Below are positions 54,486 to 63,043 of a stretch of DNA of 64,000 nt, one piece after another. The stretch spans positions 1-64,000 of the forward strand of contig NZ_JRAO01000030.1 of assembly GCF_000768875.1 (NCBI RefSeq), in the 5' to 3' direction. Below the pieces are notes generated by a model that was given only the letters and a program-made list of their open reading frames with translations, ran no database searches and had not been told where the DNA came from. A program made the position numbers and the translations under genes. This DNA is from Porphyromonas sp. COT-239 OH1446. Its GTDB lineage: Bacteria > Bacteroidota > Bacteroidia > Bacteroidales > Porphyromonadaceae. The stretch's first letter is position 1, and each line of letters starts with the position of its first letter.

Positions 54486-55865
54486 ATGATGACCGAAGAG
54501 AGAGGAAACATAGACTTCAACTATACACAGAGCCAAATGAAACAGATTATCAAGGTCGTGGGCGTCGGTGGAGGCGGAGGCAATGCCGTCAATAAGATGG
54601 CTACGCAGGGCACCGTCCCTGGGGTATCCTTCCTACTCTGCAATACCGACAGACAAGCTCTCGAGCATAGTCAAGTCGCCAACAAGATCGTGCTCGGAGA
54701 GAAGAGCGTAACCAAAGGTCTCGGGGCTGGCAATAAGCCCGAGAGGGCCGCTGCTGCCGCTGCCGAGAGTGCGGATGAGATCCGTCAGCACCTGAGCTCA
54801 GACGACACTCAGATGGTCTTCATTACTGCTGGGATGGGTGGAGGTACAGGCACTGGAGCTGCACCTCTAATCAGCAAGATAGCCATGGAGCTGGGGATCT
54901 TGACCATCGGTATCGTTACCATTCCCTTTGAGTTTGAGGGGAAGAACAAGATCTTACAAGCTCTGCGTGGGGTGCAGGAGCTACGCAAAAACGTCGATGC
55001 TCTGCTCGTTGTCAACAACGAGCGGCTCATTGACATCTACCCTGACTTCACGGTCAAGAACGCCTTCGCCAAGGCTGACGAGACCCTGAGCAATGCTGCT
55101 CGGGGCATCTCCGAGATCATTAATATTCGTGGGGAGATCAACCTGGACTTCAACGATGTAGAGACTACGCTCAAGGCCGGTGGGGTAGCGATCATCAGTA
55201 CGGGCTATGGTCGGGGAAGCAATCGCCTCGATAAAGCCATCCAAGATGCGCTCAACTCGCCCCTGCTCAATAACAACAACGTAACCAAGGCCAAGAGGGT
55301 GCTCCTAAGTATCTATTCCTCCTCGGCTAATCCCCTGACTACTGAGGAACTGAAAGAGGTCTCGAACTTTACCAGTACGCTTACGCCTGAGTTTGAGAAC
55401 ATCTGGGGCTATCGAGAGCGAGACGACCTCGAGGAGGATACAGTCGCTGTAACGCTGCTTGCCTCGGGCTTCGACTACGAGGTAACGGAGCAGAGCATAC
55501 GAGGCTTCGGCCGTGTACAGGAAGATCCCATAGCAGACCCCGAGCGATTGCAGAGCCAAGAGGAGGAGCAGAAGCTCTTCGAGACCTTCTACGGCAAGGA
55601 CATCTTCGTCAAGAAGATCTCGAAACCCTTGCTGTTGAACCTTGACGAGCTTGATGATGAGAGCATCCTCTCGATCCTGGAGGATACCCCCGCTCTACAC
55701 CGAGACCTGCACCCCGTAGAGCTACTTAGGGCTGATCGGCAACGCTACAAGGCTGTCGAGAGGACTCGAGGAGGAGAGGCTGCCCCCGCAGCTAAGCCCA
55801 CAGAGGCAGAGAGCAAGCCTCCCCGTGCTGGAGGCGGCTCTCGCATCACGATCAACTTCCAGTAG
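54486..55865 (+). CDS. ftsZ: Cell division protein FtsZ
   Basis: 459 residues. A tubulin-like GTPase that forms the division ring. GTP-binding motifs are [15 protein letters not shown], the tubulin signature [11 protein letters not shown] near 115 and [13 protein letters not shown] with the T7-loop [15 protein letters not shown]. The region after about residue 335 is a variable linker, and the extreme C-terminus is basic ([11 protein letters not shown]), without an obvious classical CTP sequence. The ATG follows ftsA by 3 bp. A terminator hairpin follows. Confidence 0.97.
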   Translation: MMTEERGNIDFNYTQSQMKQIIKVVGVGGGGGNAVNKMATQGTVPGVSFLLCNTDRQALEHSQVANKIVLGEKSVTKGLGAGNKPERAAAAAAESADEIRQHLSSDDTQMVFITAGMGGGTGTGAAPLISKIAMELGILTIGIVTIPFEFEGKNKILQALRGVQELRKNVDALLVVNNERLIDIYPDFTVKNAFAKADETLSNAARGISEIINIRGEINLDFNDVETTLKAGGVAIISTGYGRGSNRLDKAIQDALNSPLLNNNNVTKAKRVLLSIYSSSANPLTTEELKEVSNFTSTLTPEFENIWGYRERDDLEEDTVAVTLLASGFDYEVTEQSIRGFGRVQEDPIADPERLQSQEEEQKLFETFYGKDIFVKKISKPLLLNLDELDDESILSILEDTPALHRDLHPVELLRADRQRYKAVERTRGGEAAPAAKPTEAESKPPRAGGGSRITINFQ

Positions 55866-55915
55866 ACGAACACCTAGAGGTGGGGTCGAGCCCTCGCCTC
55901 AGATCCATCTGAATA

Positions 55916-55950
55916 CCCCCGTCAGTGAACCTTAGAGTTCGCTGACGGGG
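55916..55950 (+). terminator. Terminator after ftsZ
   Basis: CCCCCGTCAG pairs with CTGACGGGGG, with GAAC/GTTC inside, followed by AGTTGTTTGTTGG. It ends the murC-ftsZ operon. Confidence 0.85.
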
Positions 55951-55996
55951 GAGTTGTTTGTTGGCTGGGGAGGATGAGAGCTAGGGGCATGAGAGC

Positions 55997-57385
55997 TTAG
56001 TCTCGCTCGCTCCATACACTAAGGAGCAGGGAGATGGGTAGGTTGAGCTTGATGGCAAAGCGAGAGTCGTCCAAGGCTGTATCGTAGCCGTAGAAGATCC
56101 CAAGCCGAGACACATTGCCCCAGCCGATTGAGTAGCCAATCTCGGCATAGGCTCTATTATCTAGACCTTTGTATGCTCTTAGGTGTAAGGCCTCGTCGAG
56201 GCCGAGGGAGACTTGTTTGAGGGGTGAGAGCAGCAGCCCATAGGTGTATAGATTGGCTTGAGCCATGAGCCAGGCCTCACCTGCAGTCCACTCTTCGGGC
56301 AAGGCTGCCCATTGGTAGCTTAGGGGCAGTCTGCCGACAATGGGGTCTTGTGGCAGGAAGCGTTCGTCTAGTCTGCTCATTCGATCTCTGTTGAGGTACT
56401 TACCGACATTGATCCGATAGTCTAGGCGTAGCTCGGGGTCGATGGCGATAGCTCCTGAGAGGCTAGCCTCTGCAAGCTGATATTTGCTGTAGTGTGCCCC
56501 TAGATCGATGGCTGAGCGGAATCTTAGCCCCAGCTCAAGTGGATTGTACCCCTGGGCCCGAATAGGAGTCGAGCGATGGGGCTGTGGCTCTATGTAGTCG
56601 ATGCTTCCTAGGGGGATGAGGACGATAGAGGTAGCTGCCTCGAGTGTAAGAGCTCGATGACGGTTGAGCAGGTGTCTGAACTCGATCTGAGGCTTACGAT
56701 CTTCGTAGCTGGCCAGCATGTTGAGCCCGAGGCGGCTTGTTGGGTTGATACGGTGGCGCAGAGAAATAAAGTATTTGCGCCACTCAGGTCTAGTCTCCCC
56801 CCCAATGATCTCAGGGTAATGACCTCGATATAGCTCCTCGGGTGTGAGGTGAATGCTCGAGCGTGAGGTATGCCCTGCCGAGAGGACAGCGAGGGCGTTG
56901 AGCTCGGGGGCGTAGTGTAGCAGGAGGTGGTTCTCGGAATACCAATGCTTGCTCCTGAGGGCATAGTTTTGCGAGGAGCGTAAGATGAGTTTGTTTCGGG
57001 CGGCCAGCTGGTAGGTGAGCTGGACTTCGTAGCCGAGCCACAGACCATCAGTTTTGTTGTAGTGAGGGAACATGAAGACCAGTCCATCGATGCCTAGATC
57101 CCAGCGACCGAAGGCAAAGTTTCGCCCAGCCAAGAGGTACGACCATGGGGCATACATCACGAGGGGATCCTCTCGCCTGCGGAGCTTGCCCGAGACATCT
57201 GTAGGGCGTGTCATGGCTCTGAGGAGCTGATAGCCGCCGTCGTTGTCGAAGGGGTAAGGTGGGGCATAGCGCAGCAGTCTGTGTGGCTCGGGCTCGTTCG
57301 CATTGGTCGAGGTCTGTGCCTGTAGCTGAGGCATAACCGTAGAGAGTGCGAGCAGCAGTGTGGCTATGCGGGCAATATATCTCAT
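55997..57385 (-). CDS. Predicted outer-membrane beta-barrel protein
   Basis: 462 residues with a signal peptide (hydrophobic 6-22, cleavage near LQAQ|T). The mature part has short alternating strands (FGRWDLGIDGLVFMFP, LWLGYEVQLTYQLA, GYSIGWGNVSRLGIFYGYD) and ends LPISLLLSVWSERD. It recalls the barrel part of DUF5686-type proteins but lacks their N-terminal carboxypeptidase-regulatory domain; I am not sure of that family. No catalytic motif is visible. A minus-strand -7 box, TAACTTTG, lies 26-33 bp before the ATG. Confidence 0.65.
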   Translation of the reverse strand: MRYIARIATLLLALSTVMPQLQAQTSTNANEPEPHRLLRYAPPYPFDNDGGYQLLRAMTRPTDVSGKLRRREDPLVMYAPWSYLLAGRNFAFGRWDLGIDGLVFMFPHYNKTDGLWLGYEVQLTYQLAARNKLILRSSQNYALRSKHWYSENHLLLHYAPELNALAVLSAGHTSRSSIHLTPEELYRGHYPEIIGGETRPEWRKYFISLRHRINPTSRLGLNMLASYEDRKPQIEFRHLLNRHRALTLEAATSIVLIPLGSIDYIEPQPHRSTPIRAQGYNPLELGLRFRSAIDLGAHYSKYQLAEASLSGAIAIDPELRLDYRINVGKYLNRDRMSRLDERFLPQDPIVGRLPLSYQWAALPEEWTAGEAWLMAQANLYTYGLLLSPLKQVSLGLDEALHLRAYKGLDNRAYAEIGYSIGWGNVSRLGIFYGYDTALDDSRFAIKLNLPISLLLSVWSERD

Positions 57386-57410
57386 CGTTGCTTGAAGTCT
57401 AGAATGGAGT

Positions 57411-57437
57411 CAAAGTTAAGAAAAAGTATTAGCTTTG
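57411..57437. promoter_or_regulatory. Back-to-back -7 elements of two divergent genes
   Basis: A minus-strand TAACTTTG (57418-57411) faces the outer-membrane gene, and a plus-strand TAGCTTTG (57430-57437) faces the small membrane protein. The two boxes are 11 bp apart. The plus-strand box ends 7 bp before the ATG at 57445, which would give an almost leaderless message. The -33 boxes are not clear on either side. Confidence 0.5.
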
Positions 57438-57444
57438 TCTCGCT

Positions 57445-57639
57445 ATGAAGATCAATGTCAAAACAACCAATCGGATACTCCTCATCCTCGGAGTAGTCAT
57501 CGTGGTGGCAGCTGCCATCTCGTGTATTTGGCTCAATGATGCCCAGCGCATGGTTGTCGGCATCGGAGCTTTCTTCGCTGTGCTGAACCTACTTTTCCTC
57601 TCCTACTTCTTCAACAAGAATGTAAGGAGGCGCAGGTAG
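57445..57639 (+). CDS. Small two-helix membrane protein, 64 residues
   Basis: The protein is nearly all membrane: helices at about 11-29 (ILLILGVVIVVAAAISCIW) and 36-55 (VVGIGAFFAVLNLLFLSYFF), with basic ends (NKNVRRRR). The positive-inside rule puts both ends in the cytoplasm. Its own -7 box, clean ATG and a terminator 35 bp later support a real gene. Function unknown. Confidence 0.75.
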   Translation: MKINVKTTNRILLILGVVIVVAAAISCIWLNDAQRMVVGIGAFFAVLNLLFLSYFFNKNVRRRR

Positions 57640-57672
57640 CCCCTCTCGAGCAAGGCCTCTCGTCCAGTAGAG

Positions 57673-57714
57673 CAAAGAGGGTGTTGTGAACGACCGTTCA
57701 CAACACCCTCTTTG
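57673..57714. terminator. Bidirectional terminator between the small membrane gene and metK
   Basis: CAAAGAGGGTGTTGTGAACG pairs with CGTTCACAACACCCTCTTTG, 20 bp without mismatch around a 2-base centre. T tracts follow in both directions (TTTGTTTCTT on plus, TTTGCTC on minus). Confidence 0.92.
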
Positions 57715-57726
57715 TTTCTTCTCGTT

Positions 57727-59019
57727 TTATAGGCCGAAGTGCTCTCGTACTCGGTCTACATAGTCGAGCTTCTCCCAGGTGAAGAGCTCCACCTCCCGCT
57801 CGATGATGCCCTGGTGATATGAGGGGTAATGCTTCACGACCGTCTGAGGCTCACGCCCGAAGTGTCCGTAGGCAGCCGTCTCCTCATAGATCGGGTTGCG
57901 CAGTTTGAGACGCTGCTCGATGGCGAAGGGACGCAGGTCAAAGAGTTCGCCGATCTTGCGGGCGATCTCTCCATCGCTCAGACCACACTTGCCAGAGCCA
58001 TGTGTATTGACGAAGATGTTGATGGGCTGTGCCACCCCGATGGCGTAGGAGAGCTGTACGAGCAGCTCGTCCGCTACGCCTGCGGCTACGAGGTTCTTGG
58101 CGATGTGGCGGGCAGCATAGGCGGCCGAGCGGTCTACTTTGCTCGGGTCCTTGCCCGAGAATGCCCCTCCGCCGTGAGAAGCCCTACCACCATAGGTGTC
58201 GACGATGATCTTGCGTCCGGTGAGGCCCGTGTCGCCGTGAGGCCCACCGATGACGAACTTACCCGTAGGGTTCACCAGTAGCTTGAGTTCGGCGTCGAAG
58301 AGCTTGCTCACCTCTTCGGAGTAGGCTGCCAGGGTGCGGGGTAGGAGGATCTCCCGTACATCTCTCAAGATCTGTGCTTGCATGGCCTCCTCTGCACGGG
58401 CAATGGCCTCCGAGCTATCGTTCTCCGCCCGGACGAACTCGTCGTGCTGTGTACTAATGACGATCGTATCGATGCGTAGAGGCTTGCCATCGTTGTTGTA
58501 CTCGATGGTTACCTGACTCTTGGCATCGGGTCGTAGGTAAGGCATCAGATGGGGTTCGCTCTTGCGGATGGCAGCTAGCTCTCGCAGCAGGGCATGTGCC
58601 AGGTCGATGGCCAGTGGCATATAGCTGGGGGTCTCACGACAGGCATAGCCGAACATGATCCCTTGGTCGCCTGCCCCCTGATCCTCGGCGCAGGCACGCT
58701 CGACACCTCGGTTGATATCTGCGCTCTGCTCGTGGATAGCCGAGAGGATGCCGCAGCTGTCGGCGTCGAAGCAGTATTCACTCTTCGTATAGCCCACACG
58801 ACGGATAACCTCACGTGCGGTGCTCTGTACGTCTACATAGCTATTGCTTTTGACCTCGCCAGCCAGGATCACTTGCCCCGTGGTGGTGAGGGTTTCGCAG
58901 GCGACCTTGCTCGATGGGTCAAAGGCCATGAAGCGGTCGAGGACGGCATCCGAGATCTGGTCGGCCAGTTTGTCGGGATGTCCTTCGGAGACGGACTCCG
59001 AGGTGAAGAAGTAACTCAT
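57727..59019 (-). CDS. metK: S-adenosylmethionine synthetase
   Basis: 430 residues, somewhat longer than the E. coli enzyme. It makes SAM from methionine and ATP. Motifs: [36 protein letters not shown] (with the insert RACAEDQ before it), [21 protein letters not shown] and [19 protein letters not shown]. The C-terminal half contains the [19 protein letters not shown] region. It feeds the many methylases in this window (CobL, CobJ, PrmA, PrmC). Its 5' region is long and structured; see 59020-59302. Confidence 0.96.
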   Translation of the reverse strand: MSYFFTSESVSEGHPDKLADQISDAVLDRFMAFDPSSKVACETLTTTGQVILAGEVKSNSYVDVQSTAREVIRRVGYTKSEYCFDADSCGILSAIHEQSADINRGVERACAEDQGAGDQGIMFGYACRETPSYMPLAIDLAHALLRELAAIRKSEPHLMPYLRPDAKSQVTIEYNNDGKPLRIDTIVISTQHDEFVRAENDSSEAIARAEEAMQAQILRDVREILLPRTLAAYSEEVSKLFDAELKLLVNPTGKFVIGGPHGDTGLTGRKIIVDTYGGRASHGGGAFSGKDPSKVDRSAAYAARHIAKNLVAAGVADELLVQLSYAIGVAQPINIFVNTHGSGKCGLSDGEIARKIGELFDLRPFAIEQRLKLRNPIYEETAAYGHFGREPQTVVKHYPSYHQGIIEREVELFTWEKLDYVDRVREHFGL

Positions 59020-59127
59020 CTTATTCTGAATGTTGTTTGTTAAGTTGAATGATACAAAAAAATAAAGCCCTTGGTCTACCTCGACGGATAGAGCAAGAGC
59101 GCAATCGGGGAGAGAATGTCTGCTAAG

Positions 59128-59232
59128 CTATGAGAGCTGTTCGGGAGCTGCTCCACTTAGTGGAGGCTCGTGCTGCCTAGGCAGGCAGTCGAGGACGAAC
59201 GGTTTAGCATTTTTTCTCGTGGTTGCAATCAT
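59128..59232 (-). CDS. Possible 34-residue ORF in the metK leader
   Basis: ATG at 59232 is the first start codon after the promoter at 59271-59302. The peptide begins MIATTRKNAKPFVLD and ends GAAPEQLS. It overlaps two short hairpins, CTGCC/GGCAG and CTCCAC/GTGGAG, so the region may instead be an RNA element. I recognise no family. Confidence 0.35.
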   Translation of the reverse strand: MIATTRKNAKPFVLDCLPRQHEPPLSGAAPEQLS

Positions 59233-59270
59233 CACAAATCTATCCACGGGGTTGATCCTCGGATCGGCTG

Positions 59271-59302
59271 CAAAGGTACATATAAACCCTGTACGGGCCA
59301 AA
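59271..59302 (-). promoter_or_regulatory. Promoter upstream of metK
   Basis: On the minus strand TTTG (59302-59299), 20 bases, TACCTTTG (59278-59271): a perfect match. The transcript would run about 245 nt before the metK ATG at 59019. Confidence 0.82.
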
Positions 59303-59454
59303 TTACCCTTCCCCTTCTCTGCCTCGCTGCTCCTTGGCTCATTCATAGGGCGAGCCTGACTGCCTCTGTCTCGAGAGTCCTCGAGCGATCCTCGACGGAG
59401 GTTTTGGCAGGGCTGCACTTGAGATGCGAGTAGAGGGGCAGCTGAGGCCTCGGT

Positions 59455-59615
59455 AGGATCTCTCTCGAGGCATCAGTAGGCATCCATTCGAGATCTAAGT
59501 AGGATCGCAATAGAGGCATAAGTAGGACTTCTCCTGAGATCCTATTTGAGTCTCATCTGCGATCCTACTTATACTTCAATTGTATTTCTACTTGAGTCTC
59601 ATCTGAGAGTCTATC
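59455..59615. repeat. 23-bp repeat array F
   Basis: Seven units of exactly 23 bp: three forward, AGGATCTCTC-n13 (59455), AGGCATCCAT-n13 (59478) and AGGATCGCAA-n13 (59501); a turning unit AGGACTTCTC-n13 (59524); then reversed TGAGTCTCAT-n13 (59547), TATACTTCAA-n13 (59570) and TGAGTCTCAT-n13 (59593). It lies between recX (ends 59758) and the metK promoter, both on the minus strand. Confidence 0.9.
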
Positions 59616-59675
59616 TATACTTCCTGATCGGGAGGTGATGGGATTGCGGTCTAGGGCCTATCTCGACCAAAACAA

Positions 59676-59712
59676 AGAGCCCGATAGCCCTCCCATTGGG
59701 GAGACTATCGGG
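59676..59712 (-). terminator. Terminator of prmC-recX
   Basis: CCCGATAG (59690-59697) pairs with CTATCGGG (59705-59712) around a short loop. On the minus strand it is followed by CTCTTTGTTTTGG, a fair T tract. It lies 45 bp after the recX stop. Confidence 0.82.
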
Positions 59713-59757
59713 AGCGAAGGCAAAGATTGTCCGTGGGGAGGGCTCTATGCCGATCGG

Positions 59758-60237
59758 TTAATCGTCCATATCTCGAGAGAGCAGGCGACGGCTCTCTCGC
59801 TCAACCTCGTCATAGTCATAGCCTCGGTAGAGCCCGAAGCGCATGAGCCGCTCATAGGCCTTGCGCTCATCGAGCCCGGCTGGCAGGCTACGCAGCTTGC
59901 GCTCGAGGATCTCGGAGAGCTTGTCCCGAGCGGAGAACTCCTCCTGGACAGCCTGCAGGGCATCGGCGACCTCTTGACTCGAGAGCTGACGCAGGCGAAG
60001 TTCCTGCTCGATACGCCTCCAGCCCCAGCCGCCGAAGCGATGGCGATCTCGGGCGAAGGCCTCCGCATAGCGACGGTGATCGAGGTAATGCTCTCGTCGT
60101 AGATGCTCGAGGATTGCTTCGCCATCCTCCGAGCTGACCTGCCAGGAGGTGAACTTGCGCCTCAGTTCCCAGGCACAGCGTTCGGCCGCTGCACAGTAAC
60201 GCATTGCTCGTCCTAGGGCTTGCTGATACTCCATCAT
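59758..60237 (-). CDS. recX: RecX-family regulatory protein
   Basis: 159 residues from the ATG at 60237 (or 60234), which overlaps the prmC stop; a longer frame to 60411 lies inside prmC and is not used. Three-helix repeats typical of RecX are visible: AMRYCAAAERCAWELRRKFTSW, HYLDHRRYAEAFARDRHRFGGWGWRRIEQELRLR and KAYERLMRFGLYRGYDYDEV. RecX binds RecA and limits its filament. The order ribD/prmC/recX is common in Bacteroidetes. Confidence 0.88.
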   Translation of the reverse strand: MMEYQQALGRAMRYCAAAERCAWELRRKFTSWQVSSEDGEAILEHLRREHYLDHRRYAEAFARDRHRFGGWGWRRIEQELRLRQLSSQEVADALQAVQEEFSARDKLSEILERKLRSLPAGLDERKAYERLMRFGLYRGYDYDEVERESRRLLSRDMDD

Positions 60238-61139
60238 GATCGGGCTTGTGTGTCTAAGATGATCCGAACGAAGCGTTGCTTGCCGCTCAAGTCTCTGAGC
60301 AATTCGCCTCGAGGTGAACGCTCGCTGAGGAGCTCTTGCATGACGGAGAGCGTTTCTTCGGCATAGAGAGGGTTGAGCTCCGCCCAGATCTCCCCTTCTA
60401 GGGCTGACCAACCCTCACGGGCCATCTGGGCAAGAGCCCTGTAGAAGACGAGCGGATCTGTCTCGGGAGCGAAGAGGGCCATCGAGGGCTCGTGTCCCAG
60501 TACCTGCGGGGTCATCTGCTCTGCCTCTCGTGGGTGGATGTAGGGGGGGTTGCTCACGATCAGATCGTATGGTGCACCCGAGGGCGGCCCTTGGCAGAGG
60601 GAGAGCACGTCGCCTCGGTGCAGCTGGACGTGTCGTCCATAGAGCCTTGTTAGGTCGTCGAAGTTAGCCCGAGCGACCCCGAGAGCCTCCTCGGAGAGCT
60701 CAAGAGCCTCGACACAAGCCCTCGGCTCGAGCCCTGCCGAGAGGGCGTAGGCGATGCAGCCACTTCCCGTCCCCACATCCAGTGCTCGAGGGGCGAGGCG
60801 ATCGCTCCACTCCTCGAGTATGAGGGCTACGAGCTCCTCCGTCTCGGGGCGAGGGATGAGTACCCCAGGGGCAACCCTCAGCTCATACTGTGCGAAGGGG
60901 GCTAGCCCCAGGGCATACTGTAGAGGGACGCCCGAGAGGAGCTTTTCCTCTAGTCGTTGTAGGTCCGCCTCCTGCTCAGGGGACAAAAGCGTATCTTTGT
61001 CCACCATAAGCAGGCGGCTGTGCGACAGCCCCAGTACTTGCTCCAGGACAATACGCCCGATGGCATGGGCCTCGGAGGGTTCGTAGAGCCCCTCTAGACC
61101 AAGCCTTAGGGCTTGTTCTGCCTCGAAGATTGTAGTCAT
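60234..61139 (-). CDS. prmC: Peptide chain release factor N5-glutamine methyltransferase
   Basis: 301 residues. It methylates the Gln of the GGQ motif in RF1 and RF2. The N-terminal helical domain (about 1-85) is followed by the SAM-binding domain with ALDVGTGSGCIAYAL near 117 and the substrate-binding SNPPYIHP near 192. It shares a 23-bp divergent gap with ribD; its TACCTTTG box ends 4 bases before the ATG. recX overlaps its stop. Confidence 0.93.
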   Translation of the reverse strand: MTTIFEAEQALRLGLEGLYEPSEAHAIGRIVLEQVLGLSHSRLLMVDKDTLLSPEQEADLQRLEEKLLSGVPLQYALGLAPFAQYELRVAPGVLIPRPETEELVALILEEWSDRLAPRALDVGTGSGCIAYALSAGLEPRACVEALELSEEALGVARANFDDLTRLYGRHVQLHRGDVLSLCQGPPSGAPYDLIVSNPPYIHPREAEQMTPQVLGHEPSMALFAPETDPLVFYRALAQMAREGWSALEGEIWAELNPLYAEETLSVMQELLSERSPRGELLRDLSGKQRFVRIILDTQARS

Positions 61140-61143
61140 GCTG

Positions 61144-61176
61144 CAAAGGTAGTCAAACGTAAATGAAACAGATCCA
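61144..61176 (-). promoter_or_regulatory. prmC promoter inside the start of ribD
   Basis: On the minus strand TTG (61176-61174), 22 bases, TACCTTTG (61151-61144). The prmC ATG starts at 61139, four bases further on, so transcription should begin at or beside the ATG and give a leaderless message. The -33 box lies in codons 4-5 of ribD. Confidence 0.65.
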
Positions 61177-62167
61177 AGACGAACGCTATATGCGCCGAGC
61201 CCTCGAACTCGCCTCCATCGGCCAGGGGCAGGCCCATCCTAATCCTATGGTCGGTGCTGTTATCGTGCACGAGGGCCGCATCATTGGCGAGGGGTATCAT
61301 CATCGGCACGGTGAGGCCCATGCCGAGGTTATGGCCGTACGTTCGGTACGAGAGCCGAGCCTCTTGCCCCACTCAACCCTCTATGTCAGCCTCGAGCCCT
61401 GCTCGCACTATGGCAAGACACCCCCCTGTGCCTCGCTCATCCTCCAGTGTCGCATTCCCCGTGTCGTGATCGCTATGCAAGATCCCTATCCCGAGGTGGC
61501 AGGGAGAGGCATTCGCCTCCTGCGTGAAGCTGGTGTAGAGGTCGAGGTTGGCCTGCTCGAGGCAGAGGCTCAGGCTCTGAATGCCCCCTTCATCTATCAG
61601 CACACTATGGGGCGACCTTGGGTTACGCTCAAGTGGGCTCAGAGCAGTGATGGCTTCATGGATCGGCTGCGTCAGAGTAGCGACGAAGCCCCCATGCTCT
61701 TCTCCGCCCCCCTGCAGCTGCGACAGGTACATCGGGAGCGGATGCAGCACGATGCGATCCTCGTAGGCTATCGGACAGCTCTCTTGGACAATCCCTCTCT
61801 GACCAATCGCTTCTTTTATGGTCGCACCCCTATCCGTATTGTATTAGATCCCAAGCTCAGTCTGCCTGCTAACCTTAAGCTCTTCATAGACCGAGGGGCA
61901 GACACCTGGATCATTCACAACCCAGAGGTCTGCCCCCCGACGGAGCGTAGCAGCGCACATATTCGTTATATAGCGGTTAGCTCCTCGGGCGAGGAGTTTA
62001 TCGCCTCGTTGCTTTCGAGGCTCTCAGAGCTGGGCATTCAATCCCTGCTCGTCGAGGGCGGAGGGGCTACGCTACAGCGATTTATCGACCGAGGCCTCTA
62101 CGACAGCATCCTCATCGAGCGCAGCCCGATCCTCCTAGGCTCGGGGGTATTAGCACCCAAGCTCTAG
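61163..62167 (+). CDS. ribD: Riboflavin biosynthesis protein RibD (deaminase/reductase)
   Basis: 334 residues. The deaminase domain has the zinc ligands in GEAHAEVMA and LEPCSHYGKTPPC; the reductase domain starts near residue 150 with GRPWVTLKWAQSSDG and ends with LLVEGGGATLQRFIDRGLYD. It carries out the second and third steps of riboflavin synthesis. The upstream gap to prmC is only 23 bp. Its last 18 bp overlap the end of prmA convergently. ribH is at 14.3 kb. Confidence 0.95.
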   Translation: MKQIQDERYMRRALELASIGQGQAHPNPMVGAVIVHEGRIIGEGYHHRHGEAHAEVMAVRSVREPSLLPHSTLYVSLEPCSHYGKTPPCASLILQCRIPRVVIAMQDPYPEVAGRGIRLLREAGVEVEVGLLEAEAQALNAPFIYQHTMGRPWVTLKWAQSSDGFMDRLRQSSDEAPMLFSAPLQLRQVHRERMQHDAILVGYRTALLDNPSLTNRFFYGRTPIRIVLDPKLSLPANLKLFIDRGADTWIIHNPEVCPPTERSSAHIRYIAVSSSGEEFIASLLSRLSELGIQSLLVEGGGATLQRFIDRGLYDSILIERSPILLGSGVLAPKL

Positions 62168-63022
62168 CATCGCCCAGCGGTTACGCTCCCTCTTGGAGCA
62201 TAGGTGTAGGCCGAGCGTCTCAGCCCTTTGGGAGAGCAGGTCAATGTCCTCGAGGTAGAAACCACTCAAGATCAACCTTCCTCCAGGGCGCAGACAGCGG
62301 GCATAGGCGGGCATATCCTCGAGGAGGATGTTGCGGGTGATATTGGCCAGGATCAGGTCGTATTCCCCTGTCTTTGCCTCCAGTGCTCGAGCATCCGAAC
62401 AGATCACCTCGTCGATATGTACCCCATTGAGCGAGGCATTCTCCTGTACATTTTGGTAGGCCCATTCGTCGATGTCGATAGCACTCAGATGGCTTGCCCC
62501 CCGCTTAAGGGCCAGGATGCCGAGGATGCCTGTCCCGCAACCCATATCGAGTACCGACTTGCCCCTTAGATCCTGCTCCATTAGGTAGGCGATCACCAGC
62601 GAGGTGGTCTCGTGATTGCCCGTGCCGAAGGCCATCTTCGGACTGATGATGAGCTCCATCTCTGCTTCTTTTGCGGGTGTGTGAAAGGGGGCTCTGATGA
62701 CGCATGCTCCATCGTTGAGGCTGATCGGTTGGAAGTAGTTCTTCTCCCACTCCTCGTTCCAGTTCACCTCAGGCAGTATCTCCTTTTCATAGTCGAAGGT
62801 AACGCCCTCTAGGGGGAAGTTTGCTAGCATCGCCTCGAGCGAAGCCTCATTGGTGAGCTCGAGGGGAATATAGGCCTTGAGCCCCCCTCTCTCATACTCG
62901 AAGGAGTCGAAGCCTAGAGTGACCAGGCTGTCGGAGAGGATGTCGCAGAGGTCTTCATGGGCAAGCCCTTCCCCTGCCGATCCTTCGGCTTGGAGGGCAA
63001 AGCGATATACTACGTACTGCAT
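62150..63022 (-). CDS. prmA: Ribosomal protein L11 methyltransferase
   Basis: 290 residues. The N-terminal ferredoxin-like domain recognises L11 and the C-terminal domain binds SAM: MAFGTGNHETTSLVIAYL near 132, VLDMGCGTGILGILALKRGA near 157 and LANITRNILLEDMP near 225 (the N-x-P-like motif of PrmA is here NIT). It trimethylates ribosomal protein L11. It overlaps ribD by 18 bp tail to tail and follows hemL by 21 bp. Confidence 0.93.
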   Translation of the reverse strand: MQYVVYRFALQAEGSAGEGLAHEDLCDILSDSLVTLGFDSFEYERGGLKAYIPLELTNEASLEAMLANFPLEGVTFDYEKEILPEVNWNEEWEKNYFQPISLNDGACVIRAPFHTPAKEAEMELIISPKMAFGTGNHETTSLVIAYLMEQDLRGKSVLDMGCGTGILGILALKRGASHLSAIDIDEWAYQNVQENASLNGVHIDEVICSDARALEAKTGEYDLILANITRNILLEDMPAYARCLRPGGRLILSGFYLEDIDLLSQRAETLGLHLCSKRERNRWAMLELGC

Positions 63023-63043
63023 CGTTGTCTAGAGTGTTCGGGG

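Noticed and set aside
59128-59418. The full 96-residue frame upstream of metK.
   Set aside because: Its first two-thirds lie upstream of and across a perfect promoter, so only the last 34 codons could be on that transcript.
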